Of a stretch of 64,000 nucleotides of DNA, positions 8,195-17,159 are shown in pieces (position 1 is the first letter of the stretch; every line of letters begins with the position of its first letter). Location: NCBI GenBank assembly GCA_934216505.1, contig CAKQBW010000002.1, forward strand, positions 35,076 to 99,075. Direction: 5' to 3'. The notes below the pieces were generated by a model that saw only the letters and a program-made list of their open reading frames with translations, was not told where the DNA came from and made no database searches. Source of the DNA: an uncultured Alphaproteobacteria bacterium. GTDB lineage: Bacteria > Pseudomonadota > Alphaproteobacteria > CAAHEQ01 > UBA3637. Both the position numbers and the translations under genes were made by a program.

Positions 8195-8195
8195 G

Positions 8196-8867
8196 ATGTT
8201 GGGGGCCGATGGGCATCGCCAAAGAGTGTTAGAAAAATTTTTAACCTATGGGGGCGAAATTTTTGCCGATTATGAATTGTTGGAATTTATTTTAATGCAA
8301 TCTATTCCCCGTAAAGATGTCAAGCCTTTGGCAAAAGAATTGTTGGTGTCCTTCGGGTCTTTGGAAAATGTCTTAAATGCCCCGACAGACCAACTGAAAC
8401 AAATCAAAGGTGTGGGAGAACGCACGATAGGATTGTTTCATCTAATAATGACGGTTAGCCAAAAACTGACAAAAGAGCGGTTGAAAAAAGCCCCTATTCT
8501 GTCGGATTGGCAAAGTTTGTTGGATTATGCACAACTGACCTATATGGGGGAAAACATTGAAAAATTTCGTGTCCTTTATTTGAACAGGCATTATCAGTTG
8601 ATTCATTCGGAAGTGCATCAAACGGGGACAACAAATCATGTGCCAGTGTATCCTCGTGAAATTTTGAAAAGAGCCTTGAATGTTAATGCATCGGCGGTTG
8701 TTTTGATTCATAATCACCCGTCAGGGGAGCCCCTGCCCTCCAAAGATGATTTAGAGGTGACCAAAGAAATTGAACGGTTGTTAAGCACCATTCCCATTAA
8801 GATGGTGGATCATTTAATTATTGGGGCGAATAAAAAGATCTATTCATTCCGAGCCCATCATTTATAA
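8196..8867 (+). CDS. radC: RadC/MPN+ (JAMM) domain protein
   Basis: 223 residues. N-terminal helix-hairpin-helix-like part (LIKQIKGVGERTIGLFHL region) and C-terminal JAMM metal-binding domain with HNHPSGEPLPSKDD. The historical DNA-repair role of RadC is not supported by later work on the family, so the true function is uncertain. The start is the ATG at 8196, with a strong AGGAGG (8184-8189) inside the end of map; the pair is likely co-transcribed. Confidence 0.93.
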   Translation: MLGADGHRQRVLEKFLTYGGEIFADYELLEFILMQSIPRKDVKPLAKELLVSFGSLENVLNAPTDQLKQIKGVGERTIGLFHLIMTVSQKLTKERLKKAPILSDWQSLLDYAQLTYMGENIEKFRVLYLNRHYQLIHSEVHQTGTTNHVPVYPREILKRALNVNASAVVLIHNHPSGEPLPSKDDLEVTKEIERLLSTIPIKMVDHLIIGANKKIYSFRAHHL

Positions 8868-8884
8868 AACGCCCCTTTGGGGGG
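8864..8884 (-). terminator. Possible weak terminator between radC and the DUF3137 gene
   Basis: GCCCC-TTT-GGGG hairpin (about 8871-8882), followed on the minus strand by GTTTTAT. Lies between convergent genes; the T run is short. Confidence 0.35.
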
Positions 8885-8897
8885 ATTGAGGGACATC

Positions 8898-9914
8898 TTA
8901 AAAAGCCTCTTTCCCTGAATCAGGGGAATTCAAAAGGTCGTAGATTTGATAAAGGGGCTTTATTTCCTCATAGAATTTTTCAAAAAATTGATTTGTTAAA
9001 AGAGATTTTGAATAGGTAAAAAATTCAAACATATCTTTGCCTGTATTAAGGGTGAGGGTTATTTTTTCCTTTTCAATAAGGACATTGAGGATGTCTTTGG
9101 GGTACATTTTTTTGATGGACAAAATTTTATTTAAAAAGGCTGGGGTCAGAACTGCCTTGGCTTGAGATTCGTTGGCGGTATAAACGGTAAATACTTTATC
9201 AAAATCCCTTTGATTGAGGCGGATTTTTTTGCTTTTTTTCGGGGTGATTTTTCTTTTTGAAAAGAAAGGGAGGTTTTGGAAAATCAAAATTTTACTTTCC
9301 CCTTTTATTTTTGTATTGAATTCAAGACTAAATCCTTCAAAAATTTCATTGACATCCCGTCTTTCTTGGTGCCCTAAAGAGAGTTCAAAAACTTGAAACC
9401 TCCCCCTTTTTTCTTGAAAACAATCATCAGCGTCAATGACATTTATTTTCTTTGAAATAAATTCTTCTTTTTTCCAATAGGCTATTTTTTGTGAAAGGTG
9501 TTTATCAAAGAGGTTTTGGGGGATGTTTGTCCCTTGTGGGCTGAACGACTTTAATTCTTGAGGCTTATTAGAGGACATTTCACACGGGGCTAGTATTTCT
9601 TTCAGGCCTAAAAGGTCTAATAAAAGGGGCGTTATTTTCTTTTTAAGGGCCACAGAGCAATTCATTATTTTTCCTATTCCCACCAAAAAAGGAACGAGGC
9701 TGAGAAAAACCCCCAGCACGTAAAGATGTTCAAATTGAGTGATGTTCTTTTGTATATCTGTGCCCAAAATAAGTCCAGCGATACACGCTAAAGAGACCAG
9801 AGGCAAAAAGAGGCCATATGTTTTCATGTTTTTTTGCCGTTCTTCTTCGTCTTTTTTTAAAAGATGAAAAACATTTCCATGTACTTGGCTTAAAAATTCA
9901 GATTTAGGAATCAT
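8898..9914 (-). CDS. DUF3137 family membrane protein
   Basis: 338 residues of unknown biochemical function. Two predicted membrane helices near residues 31-50 and 66-85 follow a charged N-terminus. The soluble part has the layout I recall for DUF3137: a segment FQVFELSLGHQERRDVNEIF, a core FEGFSLEFN, then FTVYTANESQAKAVLTPAFL and a final strand-rich part with TGKDMFEFF. SD AGGGGG upstream. Monocistronic between convergent radC and co-directional lepA. Family call by memory of the pattern. Confidence 0.7.
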   Translation of the reverse strand: MIPKSEFLSQVHGNVFHLLKKDEEERQKNMKTYGLFLPLVSLACIAGLILGTDIQKNITQFEHLYVLGVFLSLVPFLVGIGKIMNCSVALKKKITPLLLDLLGLKEILAPCEMSSNKPQELKSFSPQGTNIPQNLFDKHLSQKIAYWKKEEFISKKINVIDADDCFQEKRGRFQVFELSLGHQERRDVNEIFEGFSLEFNTKIKGESKILIFQNLPFFSKRKITPKKSKKIRLNQRDFDKVFTVYTANESQAKAVLTPAFLNKILSIKKMYPKDILNVLIEKEKITLTLNTGKDMFEFFTYSKSLLTNQFFEKFYEEIKPLYQIYDLLNSPDSGKEAF

Positions 9915-9974
9915 AACAACCCCCTTTGTTTTTTATAAAGGAAGTATATCAAAAACTTGGGGAGATATCAAGAC

Positions 9975-11762
9975 CTATTCATCACCGATTTTAAGGGCTT
10001 GGATAAAGGCATTTTGGGGGATTTCTACTTCCCCAAATTGACGCATGCGCTTTTTCCCTTCCTTTTGTTTTTCCAACAACTTCCGCTTACGGGTAATATC
10101 TCCGCCATAACATTTTGCAGTTACATCTTTGCGAAAGGCTGAAATATCTTCACGGGCAATGATTTTTCCCCCGATGCTGGCTTGAATGGGAATCTTGAAT
10201 TGATGACGGGGAATCAGGTCTTTTAAACGGGCGCAAATCTGACGCCCACGGCGTTCGGCTTGACTCCTGTGGGCCAAAAAGGCCAACGCATCTACTTGTT
10301 CGCCATGGACCAAGATATTGACACGAACCAAATCAGAGGGGCGGTAATCATCTACTTCATAATCAAAACTGGCATAGCCTCGTGAAATAGATTTTAACCT
10401 GTCGTAAAAATCAAATACGATTTCGTTTAAAGGCAGGCGATACACGGCCATGGCCCGATTGCCGACATAGGTTAAGTCTATTTGTTCGCCCCGTCTTTCG
10501 GTGCAAAGTTGTAAAATAGACCCCAAGTATTCATCAGGGGTTAAGATTGTAGCTTTCACCCATGGTTCTTCAATTTTTTCAATCGTTGTGAGGTCGGGCA
10601 TATCAGCGGGATTGTGCATGACCACCATCGTGTGATTTGTTTTATAGACCTTATAAGCCACTGAAGGCGCTGTGGTAATCAGATTTAAATTAAATTCTCG
10701 GGACAACCGTTCTTGAATAATTTCCATGTGAAGCAGCCCCAAAAAGCCACAACGGAACCCCTGCCCCAACGCCATAGATTTGTCAGGGGTAAATTGAAAA
10801 CTGGCATCATTGAGTTGTAATTTTTCTATTGCTTCTTTTAAGGCTTCATAATCGCTCATATCCACGGGAAATAAAGAGCAAAAGACAACACTTTGGCTGG
10901 GTTTGAAGCCTGCTAACGCCTGCGCACACGGGGTCTTTTCATCCGTAATTGTGTCCCCCACTTTCGTTTCCCCGATCGTTTTAACGCCGCAAATAACGAA
11001 CCCTAACTCCCCTGTGCCGATTTCGTTGGTATCTTGCATTTTCGGGGTGAAGTAGCCCAATCGTTCAATTTTATAGGTCGCCCCTGTGGCCATAAAACGA
11101 ATCTGTTCATTCTTTTTTAAAACGCCCTCTACAACCCGTACCAAAATCACAATCCCCAAATAGGCATCGTACCATGAATCCACCAACATGGCTTTTAAGG
11201 GACGCAGAGGGTCCCCTTTCGGGGCGGGTAATCGGTCAATAATAACCTTTAAAACTTCATCAATTCCGATGCCTGTTTTGGCGGAAATCAAAGGGCAATT
11301 TGTGCAATCCAAGCCAATCACATCTTCAATTTGTTTTTTAACACGTTCAGGGTCGGCGGCGGGTAAATCAATTTTGTTGATGACAGGGATAATTTCATGG
11401 TTTGCGTCCAACGCTTTATACACATTCGCCAAGGTTTGGGCTTCCACGCCTTGGGTGGCATCTACCACCAACAAAGACCCCTCACACGCATGTAAAGAAC
11501 GGCTAACTTCATAGCCGAAATCCACATGTCCCGGGGTGTCAATCAGGTTTAAGATATAGTCCCCGTACTTTAACCGAACAGTTTGGGCTTTAATCGTAAT
11601 CCCCCGTTCCCGTTCAATATCCATGTTATCCAAGATTTGGGCTTTCATTTCACGGTCAGAAACAGCCCCGCATTTTTGAATCAATCGGTCGGCCAAAGTG
11701 GATTTGCCGTGGTCAATATGGGCCACAATAGAAAAATTACGAATTTTATTCAGTTCTGTCAT
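9975..11762 (-). CDS. lepA: Elongation factor 4 (LepA), back-translocating GTPase
   Basis: Ribosome-associated GTPase. 595 residues: AHIDHGKST (G1), RERGITI (G2), DTPGHVDF (G3), NKIDLP (G4), then EF-G-like domains and a LepA-specific C-terminal domain with [14 protein letters not shown]. The reading frame extends 12 codons further to 11798, but those codons hold the promoter (TTGCGC, 17, TATAAT). The ATG at 11762 lies one base after the predicted start point, so the message is practically leaderless. Confidence 0.97.
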   Translation of the reverse strand: MTELNKIRNFSIVAHIDHGKSTLADRLIQKCGAVSDREMKAQILDNMDIERERGITIKAQTVRLKYGDYILNLIDTPGHVDFGYEVSRSLHACEGSLLVVDATQGVEAQTLANVYKALDANHEIIPVINKIDLPAADPERVKKQIEDVIGLDCTNCPLISAKTGIGIDEVLKVIIDRLPAPKGDPLRPLKAMLVDSWYDAYLGIVILVRVVEGVLKKNEQIRFMATGATYKIERLGYFTPKMQDTNEIGTGELGFVICGVKTIGETKVGDTITDEKTPCAQALAGFKPSQSVVFCSLFPVDMSDYEALKEAIEKLQLNDASFQFTPDKSMALGQGFRCGFLGLLHMEIIQERLSREFNLNLITTAPSVAYKVYKTNHTMVVMHNPADMPDLTTIEKIEEPWVKATILTPDEYLGSILQLCTERRGEQIDLTYVGNRAMAVYRLPLNEIVFDFYDRLKSISRGYASFDYEVDDYRPSDLVRVNILVHGEQVDALAFLAHRSQAERRGRQICARLKDLIPRHQFKIPIQASIGGKIIAREDISAFRKDVTAKCYGGDITRKRKLLEKQKEGKKRMRQFGEVEIPQNAFIQALKIGDE

Positions 11763-11769
11763 GTCCTTT

Positions 11770-11798
11770 ATTATAGCGAAATTTTCATAAATGCGCAA
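11770..11798 (-). promoter_or_regulatory. Promoter of lepA, predicted near-leaderless
   Basis: On the minus strand: TTGCGC (11793-11798), 17-base spacer, TATAAT (11770-11775). Start expected at 11763; ATG at 11762. AAGGA lies here but ends one base from the ATG, too close for an ordinary SD. Confidence 0.7.
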
Positions 11799-11851
11799 GA
11801 AAAAGGTTGATATCTACAAAAGACTCTGTTATGAACAGAAAGGAGACCTGA

Positions 11852-12217
11852 ATGAAAGGAAGAAAAATGGGATTGAAAAAGATATTCGCAATGGCCAGTT
11901 TGGCGGTAGGGGCAGCGGTGGCGCCTGTTTCAGAAGCGCAAGCCCAGCCACGCCCTCATAAAAACGCGCCTCGTGTTGAAAATCGTGTTTCAGCGCGTGA
12001 TATGAAAAAACAACAAAAAAAAGAAGAAAAAAAAGCTTTTTTGGGTGGTTTGATTGGGGGATTTTTATCGGGATTGATGGGCCAACAACAAGTGGTCCCT
12101 CCTCCACCACCTCCTCCACCGCCTCAACGAACTGTCGTGGTGAAAAAAACCGTCATAGAAAAAACAGTTGTTCACCCCATTCCGCCCCCTCCTTTTCGGC
12201 GGCATCGGGGACGGTAA
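11852..12217 (+). CDS. Small exported proline-rich protein, unknown function
   Basis: I do not recognise this 121-residue protein. It has a signal-like N-terminus (hydrophobic about residues 12-27, Ala-rich, possible cleavage near AQAQ), a very basic Lys-rich stretch (about 50-60), a short glycine-rich hydrophobic patch (FLGGLIGGFLSGLMG) that could insert in membrane, a run of about nine prolines, and a basic tail. SD AAAGGAGACC precedes the ATG. An alternative start is the Met at codon 6. Probably envelope-located. Confidence 0.75.
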   Translation: MKGRKMGLKKIFAMASLAVGAAVAPVSEAQAQPRPHKNAPRVENRVSARDMKKQQKKEEKKAFLGGLIGGFLSGLMGQQQVVPPPPPPPPPQRTVVVKKTVIEKTVVHPIPPPPFRRHRGR

Positions 12218-12238
12218 TTTCCCCTTTTAATGGCCTAT

Positions 12239-12267
12239 TTGACATTTTTTTATTTTTCAAGTATAAT
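12239..12267 (+). promoter_or_regulatory. Promoter of rnpB
   Basis: Consensus TTGACA (12239-12244), 17-base spacer, TATAAT (12262-12267); start expected at G12274, which is also the first base of the RNase P P1 helix. Confidence 0.85.
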
Positions 12268-12273
12268 AAAAAA

Positions 12274-12647
12274 GTCAGATGATCGGGCAATCGCTGACCG
12301 AAAGGTTGGAGGAAAGTCCGGGCTTTTAAAGGACGCAATACCAGATAACATCTGGGCGGGGTGACCCGATGGAAAGTGTCGCAGAAAAGAAACCGCCTGT
12401 CTTGGGACGGGTAAGGGTGAAACGGCGGGGTAAGAGCCCACCGCATAGACCGAGAGGTCCTATGGCACGACAAACCCTATTGAAAGCAAGACCAAACACA
12501 GACAGCCCTGTGATCGGATAAATTACAGGTTCAAACGAAAGTCCTGATTCGGCTGTCAAAAGGTAGGTCGCTTGAGTAGTTGAGTAATCAACTGACCAGA
12601 CGAATGATTGTCCAACGACAGAACCCGGCTTATAGATGATCTGACTT
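12274..12647 (+). ncRNA. rnpB: RNase P RNA (type A)
   Basis: Catalytic RNA that matures tRNA 5' ends. P1 is closed by GTCAGAT (12274-12280) with ATCTGAC (12639-12645). Conserved core segments are present: GAGGAAAGTCCGGGC near the 5' end, the AGGGTGAAA segment with GGTAAGAGCCCACCGC, and the 3' ACAGAACCCGGCTTATAGAT. About 374 bases, normal for bacterial type A. Own promoter and a strong terminator. Confidence 0.97.
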
Positions 12648-12677
12648 TTCCCCTTCCCGAAAAGAAGGGGAATTTTT
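12648..12677 (+). terminator. Terminator of rnpB
   Basis: Perfect nine-pair stem TTCCCCTTC / GAAGGGGAA with a seven-base loop followed by TTTTT. It touches the stop codon of the convergent rlmH. Confidence 0.92.
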
Positions 12678-13131
12678 AATCCCGATGATAGGGGTGGCCG
12701 TCCCAAATTGTTTTGGCCCGATACAGTTGTTCTGCCAACACAACACGCATTAAAAAATGAGGGAGGGTCATGCGTCCAAAAGAAAGTATTAAATTGGCCC
12801 GCTTGAGGACTTTATTCCCGTGGCCGTTGGCCCCACCAATCATAAAAATAATGTTTTGGGCTTTGTCTTTGGCTTTCTTTAATTCTTGGGCAAATTCCCG
12901 TGAAGAAAGGGTTTGTCCGTGTTCGTCCAAAGCCACCACAAAATCCCCCTGCTCTATCCCAGAAAGCAATAAAGTGGCTTCGGCATTTTTTAATTCTAAA
13001 TCTGTTAAATTTTTCTTTTCCACATACTCGTGAATTTCCACTTTTTCCCGCATCTTTTTTAAATAATCAGCGATTAAAGCGAATTCAGGCGTGTTTGTTT
13101 TTAACTTTCCAATGGCACGAATTTGAATCAT
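12676..13131 (-). CDS. rlmH: 23S rRNA (pseudouridine-1915 N3) methyltransferase RlmH
   Basis: SPOUT methyltransferase acting on 23S position 1915. 151 residues, normal size, with ALDEHGQ, the knot segment FMIGGANGHG and the typical end RAKTIWDGHPYHRD. Its ATG overlaps the stop of the cytidine deaminase gene (ATGA), so it closes the mlaE-mlaF-radA-cvpA-cdd-rlmH operon. Confidence 0.95.
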   Translation of the reverse strand: MIQIRAIGKLKTNTPEFALIADYLKKMREKVEIHEYVEKKNLTDLELKNAEATLLLSGIEQGDFVVALDEHGQTLSSREFAQELKKAKDKAQNIIFMIGGANGHGNKVLKRANLILSFGRMTLPHFLMRVVLAEQLYRAKTIWDGHPYHRD

Positions 13132-13538
13132 TTTGTTTTCTTTTGATATTTATGGGGGAGGAGTTTTTCAATAGACATAGGTGTCCAGCCCCGTTTGTTT
13201 TGAGCGGGGATTAAAACGGTGGCTTTGGGGCCGTAATCGGCAATATATTCCCGACATTTACCACAGGGAGAAATCACATAACTAGGCTTATCCCGCAGGG
13301 CCACAATCGTGTCAATTTTCATGTTTTTTTCGGCGGTGTTTGCTGTCCCAATGGCGATGATTTCCGCACAGGTCGCCACCGAAGGTTGGTTGGTGCCTGC
13401 ATTGAGCCCCAAATAAACATGCCCTGATTTTGTCAAAAGGGCGGCGGCCACCACTGAATGATGATGTTCTTTATTATAGCGGGCCTCAATTAAATCTTGG
13501 GCCATTTCAACCAAATTTTGTGGGGTGATTTTTTTCAT
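13128..13538 (-). CDS. Cytidine deaminase family protein
   Basis: Zinc-dependent deaminase, probably of cytidine/deoxycytidine in pyrimidine salvage. 136 residues with the catalytic TCAEIIAIG (Cys-Ala-Glu, where classical cytidine deaminases have H/C-A-E) and SPCGKCREYIADYG (CxxC zinc ligands). The Cys in the first motif matches the tetrameric Cdd class. Blasticidin-S-deaminase-like activity cannot be excluded from sequence. Abuts cvpA and overlaps rlmH by four bases. Confidence 0.85.
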   Translation of the reverse strand: MKKITPQNLVEMAQDLIEARYNKEHHHSVVAAALLTKSGHVYLGLNAGTNQPSVATCAEIIAIGTANTAEKNMKIDTIVALRDKPSYVISPCGKCREYIADYGPKATVLIPAQNKRGWTPMSIEKLLPHKYQKKTK

Positions 13539-14150
13539 TTATAAATCCTCAATTTCAACAATATCTTCCATCATTTCGTCCAATGCTTTGCGGTCGGCTT
13601 CTTTATATTCCACTTCGGCTTTTGGCGGACGCTTTTTTTCGGTTTTTGGGGCCTGAGACGGGTGTTTTAAAGTCGGTTGATTGGGCAGAATTTTTTCCAC
13701 CTTTTGCGCCATTTCCTGAATGTATTTCACCGAAAGGTTTTCTTTGTCCATTTGTTTAATTTGGTCAGGCGTAAAGGCCATTTGTGCTGTGAAAAGCCAC
13801 ACTAAAACAATCAACAACAAAGCCCGTACAATCCCAAAAGCTGTCCCCAAAATACGGTCAAGTCCTGATAATGAACTTTTGCGTAATTTTTGGGTGATGT
13901 TGGCATTTAAAATCGTCATGACAACCAAAATGATTAAAGCCGCCGATCCCGATAAAGAAAGGCTCCAAAGATTGACTTTTTCCACTTTTCCCGTTAAAAA
14001 AGAAAAAAGCGGATGATAACTGTACAATGCCGCAATCCCTGCCAAAATCCAGCTGCTAATCCCCAATAATTCCCGCAGTAATCCCCGATACAGGGCAAAC
14101 AAAACGGACACGATAATGGTGATAAAAACCACAAGATCAATGATTCCCAT
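13539..14150 (-). CDS. cvpA: CvpA family membrane protein
   Basis: Inner-membrane protein, first linked to colicin V production; exact role unclear. 203 residues: MGIIDLVVFITIIVSVLFAL start and about four membrane helices in the first 120 residues, with the conserved SGLDRILGTAFGIVRALL segment, then a charged Lys/Glu tail. No gap to radA or cdd. In many relatives purF follows; here it does not. Confidence 0.9.
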   Translation of the reverse strand: MGIIDLVVFITIIVSVLFALYRGLLRELLGISSWILAGIAALYSYHPLFSFLTGKVEKVNLWSLSLSGSAALIILVVMTILNANITQKLRKSSLSGLDRILGTAFGIVRALLLIVLVWLFTAQMAFTPDQIKQMDKENLSVKYIQEMAQKVEKILPNQPTLKHPSQAPKTEKKRPPKAEVEYKEADRKALDEMMEDIVEIEDL

Positions 14151-15530
14151 TTAATGTTCTCCTTTATTAAAAAAAGTTAAAAGTGTTTTTAAATTGCCGA
14201 TTTCTGTTGTTTTAAAAGTTGTTTTTTTATTTTTATTAGGCGGGACTAAGGCTTTGACGAAACCTAACTTCGTGGCCTCTTTTAACCTGAGGTCAGATTG
14301 GGGTACATTCCGAATTTCCCCCGATAAACCGATTTCCCCAAAAAAGACCATGTCAGCGGGTAAAGGGTGATTAAAAGCGCAAGATAAAATCGCCATGACC
14401 GCCGCTAAATCAACCGCCGGTTCCGTTAAACGCATGCCCCCCGCCACATTTAAGTAAATGTCTTTGTTGGCCATGGAAACGCCACAGCGGGCCTCTAATA
14501 CCGCTAACAACATATTCAACCGATTGTTATCCCAACCCACGACCGCCCGCCGGGGACTGGTCCCTGTCATGGGGGCGACTAAGGCTTGGATTTCAACTAA
14601 CATGGGGCGAGTGCCTTCTATGCCCGCAAACACACAACTGCCTGAGACATTGCCTTGCCGATCGGCCAAAAATAAAGCCGAAGGATTGGGAACTTCCGCT
14701 AACCCTTTTTCTGTCATTTCAAAAACGCCAATTTCGTCCGTGGCCCCAAAACGATTTTTGACAGACCTTAAAATACGAAAATGATGTCCCCTATCCCCTT
14801 CAAAATACAGAACCGTATCCACCATGTGTTCCAACACACGGGGACCCGCTAAAGTGCCTTCTTTGGTGACATGCCCCACCAAAAATAAAACAAATTGCCG
14901 CTTTTTGGCCAATCGGATCAGTTCGTGCCCACAGGCCCGTACCTGCCCCACAGTCCCTGGGGCCGATTCCACCGCATCATTATACATTGTTTGAATGGAA
15001 TCTATTACAACAATATCAGGGGCCTCAGGGGTATCTAATGTCGCCACAATGTCCCGTATATGGGTTTCGCTGGCCAGCTGTACGGGGGCCTCAGCCAATC
15101 CCAAACGCAGGGCCCTGAGACGCACTTGATCAACGGATTCTTCGCCCGAAATATAAACGCATTGTGTGGGGTGGCCCGCTTTATTGACGCCTTTGGATAA
15201 AGTGGCAACCGCCTGTAATAACAGGGTGGATTTGCCTATCCCTGGGTCGCCACCCACCAAGATGACAGACCCCGGGACAAGGCCGCCCCCACAGACCCTG
15301 TCTAATTCCATAATGTTGGATTTTAAACGAAAGAGAATTTCGGGAGCCCCTTGCAAATTTTCAAAACAAAGGAGACGGCCATTTTGTCCGCCTGTGGCGG
15401 TGGGGCTGTCGGCTAAGGATACGGCTTCTTCCTGAATTGTATTCCATTGCCCACAGGCCGAACATTGTCCCGCCCATCGGGGAAAAATCGCCCCACAATT
15501 TTGACAAACAAAATGCGTTGTTTTTTTCAT
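14151..15530 (-). CDS. radA: DNA repair ATPase RadA (Sms)
   Basis: RecA-like branch-migration ATPase in recombination. 459 residues: N-terminal four-cysteine zinc finger (CQNCG...CSACGQW), Walker A GGDPGIGKST, a KNRFG motif, and a C-terminal Lon-like domain. Its ATG overlaps the mlaF stop (ATGA). Confidence 0.97.
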   Translation of the reverse strand: MKKTTHFVCQNCGAIFPRWAGQCSACGQWNTIQEEAVSLADSPTATGGQNGRLLCFENLQGAPEILFRLKSNIMELDRVCGGGLVPGSVILVGGDPGIGKSTLLLQAVATLSKGVNKAGHPTQCVYISGEESVDQVRLRALRLGLAEAPVQLASETHIRDIVATLDTPEAPDIVVIDSIQTMYNDAVESAPGTVGQVRACGHELIRLAKKRQFVLFLVGHVTKEGTLAGPRVLEHMVDTVLYFEGDRGHHFRILRSVKNRFGATDEIGVFEMTEKGLAEVPNPSALFLADRQGNVSGSCVFAGIEGTRPMLVEIQALVAPMTGTSPRRAVVGWDNNRLNMLLAVLEARCGVSMANKDIYLNVAGGMRLTEPAVDLAAVMAILSCAFNHPLPADMVFFGEIGLSGEIRNVPQSDLRLKEATKLGFVKALVPPNKNKKTTFKTTEIGNLKTLLTFFNKGEH

Positions 15531-16258
15531 TCTTTTGCCTTTATTTCCATTTGAATAGGTCCTTTGGCAGAGCCCGCCACAAATTGACGCACATAAGGAT
15601 TTTTGGTTTGTTCCAATTCTTTAACCGTCCCTGACCAAATAATTTTGCCGTTATAGAGCATGGCAATTTTGTCCGCAATTTTTTTGGCACTTTGCATATC
15701 GTGGGTGATGGTTAAAGCTGTTGCCCCCAATTTTTTCACACATCGCACAATTAAATCATTGATGACATCAGACATGATGGGGTCCAATCCCGTGGTGGGT
15801 TCGTCAAAAAATAAAGTATCAGGATTGATGGCAATCGCTCGGGCCAATCCAACCCGCTTTTTCATTCCCCCCGATAAATCGGCTGGATAAACATCGGCGA
15901 TATCGGGCTTTAAGCCCACCTCAGCCAATTTTTGAATGGCTATTTTTTTGGCCTTTTCTCGGGTCATTCCTTTTTGTTGTAAAACAGCAAATGCCACATT
16001 TTCCCAAACAGATAGGCTGTCAAATAACGCCGCACTTTGAAACAGCATCCCAATATGTTTGCCATTGAATTGAATCTGTCCTTTATCAGGGGTCAAGAGT
16101 CCCAAGATACATTTTAAGGTGACCGATTTTCCTGTGCCCGAGCCCCCAATAATCACGACAGATTCCCCCTGATGAATGGTCAAATCCACGCCGTCCAAGA
16201 CTTTTTTAGACCCAAAGGCTTTGACGACATTTTTTAGTTCTATTTGTGTTTTTTTCAT
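15527..16258 (-). CDS. mlaF: ABC transporter ATP-binding protein, MlaF-like
   Basis: ATPase of the Mla-type phospholipid transport system at the inner membrane. 243 residues with Walker A GGSGTGKS, signature LSGGMKKRVGLARAI, Walker B TLFFDEPTTGLDP and a switch His (ITHDM). I chose the ATG at 16258 (AAGGAA SD five bases upstream, seven bases after the mlaE stop) over the longer reading that begins at 16279. The usual mlaD gene is not next in the operon; radA is. Confidence 0.92.
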   Translation of the reverse strand: MKKTQIELKNVVKAFGSKKVLDGVDLTIHQGESVVIIGGSGTGKSVTLKCILGLLTPDKGQIQFNGKHIGMLFQSAALFDSLSVWENVAFAVLQQKGMTREKAKKIAIQKLAEVGLKPDIADVYPADLSGGMKKRVGLARAIAINPDTLFFDEPTTGLDPIMSDVINDLIVRCVKKLGATALTITHDMQSAKKIADKIAMLYNGKIIWSGTVKELEQTKNPYVRQFVAGSAKGPIQMEIKAKE

Positions 16259-16265
16259 GTGTTCC

Positions 16266-17051
16266 TTATACATTGACAAAGGCTTCTGTCAAAAGATAGT
16301 TGAAAATTAAAATCAAAATACTGGCCGATACAACGGCGTTGGTGGTGGCTTGCCCTACCCCTTGCGCGCCGCCTTTAGATCTGAACCCGTGATAACATCC
16401 CATCAAGGCAATTAAAAAGCCAAAAACACTGGCTTTAACCAGCCCTGAAATAATGTCCATTGCTTTTAAATAATTCCAAGTATTTATCAGGTAGGTTGTG
16501 GCGTTGAAGTCCATTTTATAAACCCCGACAAAATAGCCACCATACACCCCCAACACATCGCCAATCAAAACCAACAGGGGCATCATCAAAATCCCCGCCA
16601 ACACCCGTGGGGCAATTAAGTATTTAAACGGATTGGTATTTAAAGTGGTTAAAGCGTCAATTTGTTCGGTGACCTGCATCGTTCCGATTTCAGCGGCCAT
16701 CGCAGCCCCTATTCTGCCTGCCACCATCAACGCCGCCATGACGGGGGCTAATTCCCGTGTGACCGCCACCAAAACGACCATAGACACGGCGCCTTGGGCC
16801 GAAAATTTAGAGACGGCTTCATAGGTTTGAATGGCAATCACCATACCCGAAAATAAAGTGGTTAAAGCCACCACAGGGAGAGAATAAAATCCAATTTCAA
16901 TCAAGTGGTGGATAAATTCACGAAAATAAAAAGGTGGCCGAACGCAGGCCCGTAAGGTGCGTCCTGTAAAAAGAATTAAATCCCCTGTGGCTTCAAAAAA
17001 GTTCAACATCACGCGCCCTTGTGTGTTGATAAATTTTAAAATGGTTTGCAT
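16266..17051 (-). CDS. mlaE: ABC transporter permease, MlaE-like
   Basis: Membrane subunit partnering MlaF in lipid trafficking between membranes. 261 residues of the MlaE family: an N-terminal amphipathic region, then about five membrane helices with conserved RELAPVMAALMVAGRIGAAMAAE-type segment and EIGTMQVTEQIDAL. Start at 17051 is set by AAAGGAG six bases upstream; the frame runs further to 17108 through the promoter. First gene of a six-gene operon. Confidence 0.93.
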   Translation of the reverse strand: MQTILKFINTQGRVMLNFFEATGDLILFTGRTLRACVRPPFYFREFIHHLIEIGFYSLPVVALTTLFSGMVIAIQTYEAVSKFSAQGAVSMVVLVAVTRELAPVMAALMVAGRIGAAMAAEIGTMQVTEQIDALTTLNTNPFKYLIAPRVLAGILMMPLLVLIGDVLGVYGGYFVGVYKMDFNATTYLINTWNYLKAMDIISGLVKASVFGFLIALMGCYHGFRSKGGAQGVGQATTNAVVSASILILIFNYLLTEAFVNV

Positions 17052-17062
17052 AAAAACTCCTT

Positions 17063-17108
17063 TATCCCTTTTAGGGATAATTTTAAACAGACACGAAAAA
17101 AAATGCAA
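17063..17108 (-). promoter_or_regulatory. Promoter and leader hairpin of the mlaE operon
   Basis: Minus strand TTGCAT (17103-17108), 17-base spacer, TAAAAT (17080-17085). The short leader contains an inverted repeat TTATCCC / GGGATAA (about 17063-17081) that ends right at the AGGAG of mlaE, so the hairpin could affect ribosome access. Confidence 0.6.
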
Positions 17109-17109
17109 G

Positions 17110-17140
17110 AAAAAAAAGACAGGTTCCGAAAAACCTGTCT
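17110..17140 (-). terminator. Terminator downstream of the outer-membrane protein gene
   Basis: Nine-pair stem AGACAGGTT / AACCTGTCT with a six-base loop; on the minus strand it is followed by a T run (17110-17116). Confidence 0.88.
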
Positions 17141-17159
17141 TTGAAAAAGTGTTTTTTGT

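Noticed and set aside
11763..11798. 12-codon N-terminal extension of lepA
   Set aside because: These bases are the -35/-10 promoter; the family start is [10 protein letters not shown] at 11762.
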